Source of the DNA: Roseiarcus sp963753135
GTDB taxonomy: Bacteria > Pseudomonadota > Alphaproteobacteria > Rhizobiales > Beijerinckiaceae
Reading direction: 5' to 3'
Length of the DNA: 64,000 bases
Assembly (NCBI GenBank): GCA_963753135.1
Contig: CAVWBA010000024.1
Span: 62,001 to 126,000 of the forward strand
Within the stretch, counting starts at the first letter, position 1, and each line of letters starts with the position of its first letter. The position numbers and the translations under genes were made by a program. The notes under the pieces were generated by a model. The model made no database searches. It was not told the origin of the DNA and worked only from the letters and a program-made list of their open reading frames with translations. Below are positions 52,556-60,377 of the stretch, piece by piece.

Positions 52556-53654
52556 ATGGGCTTCAAATGCGGCATCGTCGGCCTGCCGAATGTCGGCAAG
52601 TCGACGCTTTTCAACGCGCTCACCCAGACCGCCGCTGCGCAAGCGGCCAATTATCCCTTCTGCACCATTGAACCCAATGTCGGCGACGTCGCAGTGCCGG
52701 ACCCTCGTCTCGCGACGCTGGCGCAGATCGCCGCCTCCAAAGAGATCATCCCGACCCGGCTGTCCTTCGTTGACATCGCCGGGCTCGTGCGCGGCGCCTC
52801 CAAGGGCGAAGGGCTGGGAAACCAGTTTCTCGCCAATATCCGCGAGTGCGATGCGATCGCTCATGTCGTTCGCTGTTTCGACGACGGCGACGTCACCCAT
52901 GTCGAGGGCCGCGTCGACCCCTTGTCCGACATCGCCACCATCGAAACGGAGCTGATGCTGGCCGATCTCGAAAGCCTCGAGCGGCGCGTCGTGCAAATGG
53001 AGAAGAAGGCCAAGGGCGGCGACAAGGAGGCCAAGGAACTCTTAGGCCTCGCCGAGCGGAGCCTAAGCGAGCTCAAAGAGGGGCGCCCGGCGCGCGCCGC
53101 CCAAGTCGGCCGCGAAGAGCGCCGATCTTTCGAGTCGCTCGGCCTCCTGTCGTCGAAGCCGGTTCTCTACGTCTGCAACGTCGACGAGGCGTCGGCGGAT
53201 CGAGGCAACGCCTATTCCGATAGGGTCAAGGAACATGCCGCCAAGGAAGGCGCGGCCGCCGTGGTCGTATCGGCGAAGATCGAGAGCGAGATCGCCATGC
53301 TGCCTGAGAGCCGAGCAGGAGGCCTATCTCGAGGCGATCGGGTTGAGCGAGCCTGGTCTCAGCCGCGTCATCCGCGCCGGATACGAGCTCTTGCATCTCG
53401 TCACCTTCTTCACCGTGGGGCCAAAGGAGGCGCGAGCCTGGACGATCGAGCAAGGGACCCGCGCCCCGCAGGCCGCGGGCGTGATCCACACCGATTTCGA
53501 AAAGGGCTTTATCCGCGCCGAAACCATCGCCTATGACGACTATGTCGCCAATGGCGGCGAGGCCGGCGCGCGTGAGGCGGGCAAGTTCCGGCTCGAAGGC
53601 AAGGACTATGTGGTCGCCGACGGCGACGTCATGCATTTCCGCTTCGCGAATTGA
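52556..53654 (+). CDS. ychF: Ribosome-binding ATPase YchF/OLA1 (one-base shift near 53310)
   Basis: A P-loop ATPase of the Obg family with preference for ATP. The first frame has GFKCGIVGLPNVGKSTLFNA, the G3 region FVDIAGLVRGASKGEGLGN and YVCNVDEAS. After IAMLPE it loses homology. The continuation EQEAYLEAIGLSEPGLSRVI and the TGS domain with FFTVGPKEARAWTIEQGTRA and GKDYVVADGDVMHFRFAN are in another frame. Dropping one base at about 53308-53312 gives 365 residues, the family length. I use the ATG at 52556, which starts MGFKCGIVG; an ATG 12 bases earlier is possible. Sequence error is likely. Confidence 0.94.
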
Positions 53655-53659
53655 GACAC

Positions 53660-54121
53660 ATGCCGGACGCGCTCTATTTCGAGGACTTTACGCTGGGCGA
53701 AGTGGTCGAATATGGCGCGGTCGATGTCTCGACCGCCGATATCATCGCGTTCGCGCGCGAGTTCGATCCGCAGCCTTACCATACGGATGAGGAGGCCGGG
53801 CGTGCGGCGATGGGCGGCCTCATCGCGTCGGGATGGCATACGGCCGCGCTGCTGCTCAGGATGAATTGCGAGGCGTTTCTCATGCGCGCCGCGATCCTCG
53901 AAGAGGCCGGCGTCGAAGAGGTCCGATGGCAGCTGCCGGTCAGACCCGGCGATCAGTTGCATGTGCGCCGCCACACGCTCGCCAAACGCGCCCATGAAGG
54001 CCCAACGAGCGCCGGCGACGTCGAGTTCCTCTACGAAGTTGTCAATCAGGACGGCGCGGCCGCCATGATTCAGCGCAGCGTGCTCCTCATCAAGCAGCGC
54101 CCACAATCGCGCGGGACCTAG
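53660..54121 (+). CDS. MaoC-like dehydratase, first of a pair
   Basis: A 153-residue hotdog-fold protein of the MaoC/(R)-hydratase family. YFEDFTLGEVVEYGAVDVST is the N-terminal strand pattern, and FAREFDPQPYHTDEEAGRAA carries the D-x4-H hydratase motif (D and H in DPQPYH). GLIASGWHTAALLLRM follows. It probably hydrates an enoyl-thioester; the substrate is unknown. It starts five bases after ychF and is followed seven bases later by a second MaoC-like gene. Confidence 0.9.
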   Translation: MPDALYFEDFTLGEVVEYGAVDVSTADIIAFAREFDPQPYHTDEEAGRAAMGGLIASGWHTAALLLRMNCEAFLMRAAILEEAGVEEVRWQLPVRPGDQLHVRRHTLAKRAHEGPTSAGDVEFLYEVVNQDGAAAMIQRSVLLIKQRPQSRGT

Positions 54122-54128
54122 CGTTCTC

Positions 54129-54590
54129 ATGTTCTACGAGGACATTCGCATCGGTGAGCGAGCCGCGCTCGGCCAAACCGAGTTTTCCCGGGAAGCGATT
54201 CTCGCCTACGGGAAACGGTTCGATCCCCGCATCGTTGCTCAAGCCGCCGAGGGTCGGGCGCGGCTCGTCGCCGCGGGGATGCACGTGGCGGCCGCGGGGA
54301 TGCGCCGACTGGTCGATGCGCGCAGCGCGCTCCGCGCCGCCATGGCCGAGCGCGGCGAGACCCTTCCGCAGCTGGGCGTCTCGCCAGGCTTCAAAGACAT
54401 GCGCTGGCCGCATCCGGTGCATGAGGGCGATATCGTTTCGTACTCGATAGAGACGGTGTCGAAACGCGAGACCTCCAAGCCGAAATGGGGTCTCGTCGGC
54501 AATAAGTTTCTAGGGCTCAACCAACACGGGCAGGAGGTTTTGGTCTTTTCGAGCGCAGTTCTCATCCTCCGGCGCTCAGAAGATTTGTAA
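54129..54590 (+). CDS. MaoC-like protein, second of a pair
   Basis: A 153-residue hotdog-fold protein similar in layout to the gene before it (FYEDIRIGERAALGQTEFSR, then ILAYGKRFDPRIV). The expected D-x4-H motif is altered: RFDPRIVAQAAE has the aspartate but no histidine at the right spacing. It may therefore be a non-catalytic partner in a heterodimer with the first protein. The C-terminal half keeps PVHEGDIVSYSIETVSKRET. This reading of the motif is by eye. Confidence 0.82.
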   Translation: MFYEDIRIGERAALGQTEFSREAILAYGKRFDPRIVAQAAEGRARLVAAGMHVAAAGMRRLVDARSALRAAMAERGETLPQLGVSPGFKDMRWPHPVHEGDIVSYSIETVSKRETSKPKWGLVGNKFLGLNQHGQEVLVFSSAVLILRRSEDL

Positions 54591-54743
54591 TCTCCCACCC
54601 CGCAGGGCCGGGATTTCCGTAGCGGACGGCCAAGCTGACCCCGCCTGCAACTAATTTTCCGATAGGCCCGGACGCGCCAAGCGCGCGAAAGTCTGTTAAA
54701 ACGCTGCCGGTCGTTTACCTTGTTGGTTCTCGGGGAAGCTGCA

Positions 54744-55631
54744 ATGGCAATCAATCTTGTTAGTCTTGTATCCCAGTTCCTTACGCCGCAATTGGTCGGC
54801 GGCCTGGCGCGGGCGCTGGGCATCAATGAGGCGGTGGCGCAGAAGCTGGTCGCTGCAGCCGTGCCAGCAATCCTCGCCTCGCTTGGTACAGCGGCGGCCG
54901 CGCCCGGAGGCGCTCAGAAGGTGTCCGACGCCATCTCCATGTCGGATCCGGATATTTTGACCAAGCTGAGCGGCGCGATCACCGGCGGCAACACCCGATT
55001 CCTGAACGAAGGCGGCGCTCTCCTGAACAACCTGCTCGGCGGCGGGGGCCTCTCGAGCCTCACGGGCGCGCTGAGCCAGTATTCGGGCGCCCCCCAGCCC
55101 GCGACGCAATCGCTGCTTGGCACGGTGACACATGCTGCGATCGGCGCCATTGGTCAGCAGGATCCGTCAAACTGGTCGGACCCGTCGGCGATTCTTTCGC
55201 TTCTGAACAGTCAGAAGAGCGCGATCTCGGCCGCGCTTCCCCCTGAGGTCTCCAGATTGCTGGGAGCCTCCGGATTGCTCGCCGGTCTTGGCGGCGCAGC
55301 CGCCGCGGCGACCCAGACCGCCGCGTCGACGGTCACGAGCGCCGCAACCGCGGCGAGTTCCGCCGCCAGTTCCGCCGCGAGGAGCGCCGAAGCCGCCGCG
55401 AGAAGCGCCCAAACCGCCGCATCGAGGGTCCCGACGCCGCCTGCGCCGAGCTCGAGCGGCTTCCCGATGTGGGCGATCATTTTGATCGTCATTGTCGTGC
55501 TGCTGGCCATCTGGTGGTTCATGACCCAGAACCACAAGCCGGCGGAACCGGCGAAAACGGGTCTTCTGTCGGCCCCGGTCGAGTACGCCTTGCGCGCCTT
55601 ACCCGCTCAGGCCGTCCCGCAGCTCGACTAA
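54744..55631 (+). CDS. DUF937 protein with C-terminal membrane helix
   Basis: A 295-residue protein. Residues 1-180 have the DUF937 pattern (SQFLTPQLVGGLARALGINE, LVAAAVPAILASL, GNTRFLNEGGALLNNLLGGG), shared with YidB-like proteins. An alanine/serine-rich linker (about 185-245) and one membrane helix (MWAIILIVIVVLLAIWWFM) follow, then a short tail. The family has no settled function. The ATG at 54744 is chosen because the conserved part begins there. It precedes the DUF900 lipoprotein gene by 15 bases. Confidence 0.86.
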   Translation: MAINLVSLVSQFLTPQLVGGLARALGINEAVAQKLVAAAVPAILASLGTAAAAPGGAQKVSDAISMSDPDILTKLSGAITGGNTRFLNEGGALLNNLLGGGGLSSLTGALSQYSGAPQPATQSLLGTVTHAAIGAIGQQDPSNWSDPSAILSLLNSQKSAISAALPPEVSRLLGASGLLAGLGGAAAAATQTAASTVTSAATAASSAASSAARSAEAAARSAQTAASRVPTPPAPSSSGFPMWAIILIVIVVLLAIWWFMTQNHKPAEPAKTGLLSAPVEYALRALPAQAVPQLD

Positions 55632-55646
55632 ACCTAAGCTCGCGTC

Positions 55647-56918
55647 ATGGGGCTGGGCGCGCGCTTGTGGGGTTGGCTACGCGCGCCGCTGAGGGGAGCA
55701 GCGGCGCGGTCACAGGTGGCCGTCGTCTGTGTGATCGCACTGTCGGCGATCGCCGCGGGCTGCTCAAGCCGCCCTTACGGCACGCTCGTCGTCGGGCCGA
55801 GCGCGCCCGACGCCAGCCAAGTCGACCTCCTTGTGGCGACAACGCGCGCGCCCGTCGTTGAGCCGCCGGGCGTCATGTTCGGAGGATCGAGGGGACGAGG
55901 ACTCGATTTCGCCGATATTGTCGTGTCGATCCCGCCGGCAAGCGCTCGCCAGCCGGGGGACGTCCCGCTCCCGTCCTCGCTGCCGGGCGACCCGGAGCGT
56001 GACTTCGTCATCCTTCGCGCCGATCGCCTGGATCTGGCTCAGGCGAAAGCGAATTTCGATGCGCGGGTCAGGCGTACGCCCGGGCGCAGGGTGCTTATCT
56101 TCGTCCACGGCTTCAACACGCGTTTCGAGGAAGCGGTCTATCGCTTTGCGCAGATTGTTCATGACGCGCGCGTCGATGTCGCGCCGGTCCTGTTCACCTG
56201 GCCGTCCGGCGGCCGAGTGACCGACTACGTCTATGATCGCGACAGCGCCGTGTATTCCCGCGACGCGCTTGAGGTGGTGCTGCAGGCTTTGGTCAAAGAC
56301 CCGAACGTCGACTCGATATCCATCCTGGCCCATTCCATGGGCAATTACCTCGCCATCGAGTCGTTGAGACAGATGTCGATCCGTGACCGCGGGCTCTCGC
56401 CCAAGATCCGGGACGTCATGCTTGCGTCGCCCGATATCGACGTCGATGTTTTCCGGCGCCAGATCGCCGAAATCGACGCCGGGCCGAGGCCCGCCGACTT
56501 CACCTTGTTCGTATCGCGAGACGATCGGGCCCTTGGACTGTCAAGCTTTCTCGCGCGAGACTCGACCAGGCTCGGCTCGCTCGATCCGAACAAGGAGCCT
56601 TATCGTTCGATCCTGGAGCAAGGCAGAGTGCAGGTGGTTGATCTGACCGGCATGGCCTCCAGCGACTTCACCAACCACGGCAAATTCGCCAGCGGCGAAG
56701 TCGTCGGCGCGATCGGGGAGCGCCTGGCGGAGGGCCAGTCGCTCTCCGAGGCCAAGGGCGGCCTGATCGAATCGCTTGGCGCGTTCACGGGCGGCGCGAT
56801 CAATGTCGCCGCCGGCGTCGCCACGGGCGCGGTCGCCGCGCCGAGCGAGATCCTCGACCCGACAAGGAACGAGAAGTCGGTGGACACCGCGGCGCAGGCG
56901 ACGTCGTTGGCGCAGTGA
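55647..56918 (+). CDS. DUF900 alpha/beta hydrolase, probable lipoprotein
   Basis: A 423-residue esterase/lipase-fold protein. The N-terminal helix (VAVVCVIALSAIAAGC) ends in a lipobox with C39, so it is probably lipid-anchored. LIFVHGFNTRFEEAVYRFAQ holds the oxyanion HGF motif, and the nucleophile serine is in ILAHSMGNYLAIE. The acid and histidine of the triad are plausibly D in SRDDRAL and H in FTNHGKFA. The substrate is unknown. It is followed by a strong AT-rich hairpin at 57000-57043. Confidence 0.88.
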   Translation: MGLGARLWGWLRAPLRGAAARSQVAVVCVIALSAIAAGCSSRPYGTLVVGPSAPDASQVDLLVATTRAPVVEPPGVMFGGSRGRGLDFADIVVSIPPASARQPGDVPLPSSLPGDPERDFVILRADRLDLAQAKANFDARVRRTPGRRVLIFVHGFNTRFEEAVYRFAQIVHDARVDVAPVLFTWPSGGRVTDYVYDRDSAVYSRDALEVVLQALVKDPNVDSISILAHSMGNYLAIESLRQMSIRDRGLSPKIRDVMLASPDIDVDVFRRQIAEIDAGPRPADFTLFVSRDDRALGLSSFLARDSTRLGSLDPNKEPYRSILEQGRVQVVDLTGMASSDFTNHGKFASGEVVGAIGERLAEGQSLSEAKGGLIESLGAFTGGAINVAAGVATGAVAAPSEILDPTRNEKSVDTAAQATSLAQ

Positions 56919-57451
56919 CGGCGGCGGCCGGAGTTCAGGCAAGCGGTCTCCGCCGGCCCATGAATGCAACCAGCGCGCGAAGTTCGTGCAAGACAATGCA
57001 AGGAAACGAAAAGAAATTTCCTTTTATTTCTTTTCGTTTCCTTTTCCGAATTTAGCCTTTTCAATGAGTTGTGCGGGAAAAAATAAAAAAATTCTCCTTC
57101 GGTCGGCTCGCGCAGCGAGTTGTGAGCCAGCGGTCCAAACAGCCACAGTCTCTCGTCCTCCCGATCCGTCTTGCCGGAGGGGACAGACATATTCCGTCAA
57201 TAAGGAATAGATAGCGCAGATTTCGGATTTTGTCGAGACAATGTCGTTCGGCGTTCATAGCGACGGCTCGTGGTCAGCCGCCTCCGGGCTCCCGTAGCCC
57301 TTGCCGTCAGGTTCGGCCATAACGGGATTCCATGTTCCCCTCGCGCCACGCGCAGGCCGGAACTAAATTCCCAGCTCGATGGGAATCGCTGCATTGGGGA
57401 TTGAGCGAAGTGACATCGTATTCCGCAGCGGAAGCCAGGACCTTGAGGCCA
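56919..57451. other. Intergenic region with AT-rich hairpin
   Basis: No gene is supported in most of these 533 bases. They hold the 18-bp inverted repeat at 57000-57043 and an A-rich stretch after it (GGGAAAAAATAAAAAAATTC). A small palindrome TATTCC/GGAATA lies at about 57190-57209. The thioesterase frame is open from 57332, but I place its start later. Confidence 0.5.
57000..57043. terminator. Perfect 18-bp purine-rich inverted repeat
   Basis: AAGGAAACGAAAAGAAAT and its exact inverse ATTTCTTTTCGTTTCCTT are separated by 8 bases. One arm is almost all purine and the other all pyrimidine, very unlike the GC-rich surroundings. A T-rich tail follows. It could end transcription of the DUF900 gene, or form an unusual DNA structure. 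Confidence 0.55.
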
Positions 57452-57880
57452 GTGACAGCGCCATCGGAAAAAACCTTGCCGGTTCCCGTCGAGCCGCGCG
57501 GCGAGCTCACCGTCCGGGTCCCCGCCATGCCGGCCGACACCAACGCCAACGGTGATATTTTCGGGGGCTGGGTCTTAAGCCAAATGGATGCGGCGGGCGG
57601 CATCGCCTCCGCCGAATACGCCAAAGGGCGCGTGGTCACGATCGCCATCGACGCGATGACCTTCATCCGGCCCGTTCAGGTCGGCGACGTGCTCTGCGTC
57701 TACACCGCCATTGACCGGGTCGGCCGGACCTCGATGAAAGTCCATGTCGAGGCGTGGGCGCGCCGGCGGCTGACGCATGACCGTGAAAAGGTGACCGACG
57801 CCACCTTCACCTTTGTCGCCATAGACGAGGACGGCAGGCCCCGGCCCGTCATCGCCGGACAGACCGAAGGCGAGATATAA
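57452..57880 (+). CDS. Acyl-CoA thioesterase, YciA-like
   Basis: A 142-residue hotdog thioesterase. GELTVRVPAMPADTNANGDI and FGGWVLSQMDAAGGIASAEY carry the catalytic region (N-x-N-G-D-x-F-G-G-W) of the YciA/acyl-CoA hydrolase group. VTIAIDAMTFIRPVQVGDVL and SMKVHVEAWARRR follow. It cleaves acyl-CoA to acid and CoA; chain length is unknown. The frame is open from 57332, and a GTG at 57452 or a TTG at 57443 are both possible starts. Downstream lies repeat DNA, then a convergent gene. Confidence 0.88.
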   Translation: MTAPSEKTLPVPVEPRGELTVRVPAMPADTNANGDIFGGWVLSQMDAAGGIASAEYAKGRVVTIAIDAMTFIRPVQVGDVLCVYTAIDRVGRTSMKVHVEAWARRRLTHDREKVTDATFTFVAIDEDGRPRPVIAGQTEGEI

Positions 57881-58382
57881 CGGCTCTGCCGCGGGCTTAG
57901 AGCCTTCTGGCCTTGAGTTTACGCGGCGACGGCTCGGCTGCGTTTTCTCCCCCCTTGTGGGGGAGGAACAAGGAGGGGGTCGCGCCGTCCTGCGCAATCA
58001 GCGAGCCACAGCGTATTCGATAATCGCTTCGGTCCGAGCGACCCCTAGGGTGTTCGGAAGAACGCCCGTCTTTCCGCCGCGCCATGCCCGCCCCCACATA
58101 GGGCCGTCCAGAAGGACGCCCGTCTCTCGACGGGCTATGGGGGGCGGGTGCGCTAACGCCGTCGATCCACCCAAATGCAGAAGGCTCCAGAGTATCGAGC
58201 CCTGGACGCAGTCCCTATATACCCAAGGGCCTTGCCGATCTGTTGCAGCGCGCGCCTTTGATAGCGCAGCCTCACCGGCGATATTCAGCGAAAACCGCCT
58301 CGACTTCGGCGGCGGTCGCAAACTCGCCGCGGGGCATCTCGGCTTGAGCTTCGAGTAGGTCGGCCTCTTCCTCTTACGCCCT
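57881..58382. repeat. Gene-free repeat-rich region
   Basis: No gene is supported in these 502 bases. They hold CTCCCCCC/TGGGGGAG near 57948-57966, and two copies of a short unit: GGAAGAACGCCCGTCTTTCC at about 58056-58075 and, at 58107-58140, a fuller copy with the hairpin CCCGTCTCTCGACGGG. The second copy is matched by at least 24 identical bases near 63256-63279 within the PodJ-like gene. Convergent genes flank the region. Confidence 0.65.
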
Positions 58383-60377
58383 TCACGCCGTCTCGACGCG
58401 CAGCTTCAAGAAGCCGCCGGGCGCGAGGCCCATCGGGGTCAGCTTCAGGCCGGGCGGCGCCGGGAGGTCTGATGCGGCGGGTGAGGTGAGATAGGTCGCG
58501 ACGACGGCGCTCGGCCAAGGGTCGAAGCGCCAGGCGTTGTTCGGCTTCGGCGCGATCTCGGTTTTGCTTTCGACATATTTGAGCAGCGCGTCGCGATTGG
58601 CGTCCGGGGCCTCGATCACGACGCTCGTTCCGTCGCAGCCGGGGAAGCCGCCGCCGCCGCTGGCGCGATAATTGTTGGTGACGACAAGAAACGACTGGTT
58701 CGCATCGACCGGCGCGCCCTTGAAGGTCAGGTCGCGAATGCGGCGCGCCTCCGGCGCGATCAGCGCGCCCAATTCGTCGTAGCGCGGGGCTTGAGTGACG
58801 TCGATTAAGTAGCGGACGCCGTCGATCACATCGAAATTGTAAGAAGCGAAGGCGGGGCCGAGGAGCGGCTGTTCGTCGCGCCCGCTCGGATCGATGCGGC
58901 GGAAGATGGAGGCCGCGCGTTCGAGCCACTCCTTAAGCGTCGCGCCGTCGATCCTGACCACTCTCAGAGCGTTGGGGTACGGGTAGATGTCCGCCACGTC
59001 CTTGATCGCGAGCGGGCCGGCCGCGATGTCGGTATAGGCGTAAGGCCCCCCGCGGCCGCCGCATTTGAACGGCGCCGCCGCCGACAGCATGGGCAGCGCG
59101 GCGAGGTCCGCGCGCGCCGCGACGAGCGGCGCGGCATAGGCGCGCTGCGCCGCGTTGATGAGCTCGACCGTCGAACCGCCGCCAAGCAACGCGAGCGTGG
59201 TGTTGACCGGCGCAGCCAGCCTGCCAATGGGCGTGCGGATGTGGCTGAGCGTGGCCTCGTGCGCGGCCCTGGCCGCTTCGAGCACGGAGGCGTCCAACTC
59301 GACGAGCGCGATCGCCTCGCCGGTTGCGCTGCGGCTGGCGATCGGCCTGACTTCAACCCGCGCGCCCACCACTCGCCATGGCCCGTCCTTCTCGAGCTCG
59401 AGATCGATCACACCGAGATGGCTGCCCCAAAAACCCGCCATGACTGCAGGCTTGCCGTGGATGGTCCCCCGCTCCGCGTCGACGCCCGGAATCCCAACGA
59501 AATCCTCGCCGGGAAGCAGGAGGTGCTGGTGGCCGAGGAACAGCGCGTCAACGCCGTCGAGCTTGGCGAGGTCCTGGCCTGCGTTTTCCTCGCCCAGAGT
59601 CGAGGCGAGCCGGGAAATCCCGGAGTGACAAAGCACGACGACCAGATCGGCGCGGGCCCGAAGTTCGCCCAGCTGCGCGCGCACAGCCTCGACGATGTCG
59701 ACCGTGGTCAGGCGGCCTCGGACATGGGCCTCGTCCCATTGAGCGATCTGCGGCGGCGCGACCCCGATCACACCCACTCTGAGCCGCTGCGATAGCCCAC
59801 CCTCGTCGACAAAAACGCGCTCGATCACGATCGAAGGCGGATACCATGGCGAGCCGTCCGTTTTGCGGAGGTTGCATGAGGCGACCGGAAAACGCGCCTG
59901 CGCGTAGGCGCGTTCGAGCACCTCGAGGCCGTAGTTGAAATCGTGGTTCCCAAGCGTCGCGACCGCATAGTCCAGACTATTCATGGCCGCGATGACGGGG
60001 TGAACCGCGGCTGGGTCGGCCGCGATGGCTTGGGCCGCCAGGTCGCCGAGCGGCGTGCCCTGAAGGATGTCGCCGTTGTCAAACAACAGGCAGTTGGGAA
60101 ACTCCCGGCGCGCTTCGGCGACCAGAGACGCCGCGCGCGCTAGGCCGACCAAATCGTCCGGCCGATCGCGGTAATAGTCGTAAGGATAGAGATTCGCGTG
60201 CAGGTCGGTGATGCCGAGAAGCCGCAGGCGAAGCCGCGATCGGCTCGGGCGAGCGGGCGAATCGGGTCGTCCTTGCTGCAAGACTTCAGCTTTCTGAAGG
60301 GAAAATGAGACGGCGATCGATGGATCATCGCGCCGCTGGAAGTCCCGGTCAAAGCGGCGCTTGCGGGTGAGCCGCAT
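58383..60377 (-). CDS. 2',3'-cyclic-nucleotide 2'-phosphodiesterase/3'-nucleotidase-like enzyme
   Basis: A 664-residue CpdB-like phosphoesterase. The metallophosphatase domain has LLGITDLHANLYPYDYY (D-x-H), LLFDNGDILQGTPLGD, VATLGNHDFNYGLEVLER (GNHD), CHSG, and LFLGHQHLLLPGEDF. The C-terminal nucleotidase domain has FKCGGRGGPYAYTDIAAGPL and VTNNYRASGGGGFPG. Its family usually works in the periplasm, but the first 50 residues are arginine-rich with no signal peptide. It starts 29 bases inside the end of the PodJ-like gene, so the two may be coupled. Confidence 0.92.
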   Translation of the reverse strand: MRLTRKRRFDRDFQRRDDPSIAVSFSLQKAEVLQQGRPDSPARPSRSRLRLRLLGITDLHANLYPYDYYRDRPDDLVGLARAASLVAEARREFPNCLLFDNGDILQGTPLGDLAAQAIAADPAAVHPVIAAMNSLDYAVATLGNHDFNYGLEVLERAYAQARFPVASCNLRKTDGSPWYPPSIVIERVFVDEGGLSQRLRVGVIGVAPPQIAQWDEAHVRGRLTTVDIVEAVRAQLGELRARADLVVVLCHSGISRLASTLGEENAGQDLAKLDGVDALFLGHQHLLLPGEDFVGIPGVDAERGTIHGKPAVMAGFWGSHLGVIDLELEKDGPWRVVGARVEVRPIASRSATGEAIALVELDASVLEAARAAHEATLSHIRTPIGRLAAPVNTTLALLGGGSTVELINAAQRAYAAPLVAARADLAALPMLSAAAPFKCGGRGGPYAYTDIAAGPLAIKDVADIYPYPNALRVVRIDGATLKEWLERAASIFRRIDPSGRDEQPLLGPAFASYNFDVIDGVRYLIDVTQAPRYDELGALIAPEARRIRDLTFKGAPVDANQSFLVVTNNYRASGGGGFPGCDGTSVVIEAPDANRDALLKYVESKTEIAPKPNNAWRFDPWPSAVVATYLTSPAASDLPAPPGLKLTPMGLAPGGFLKLRVETA

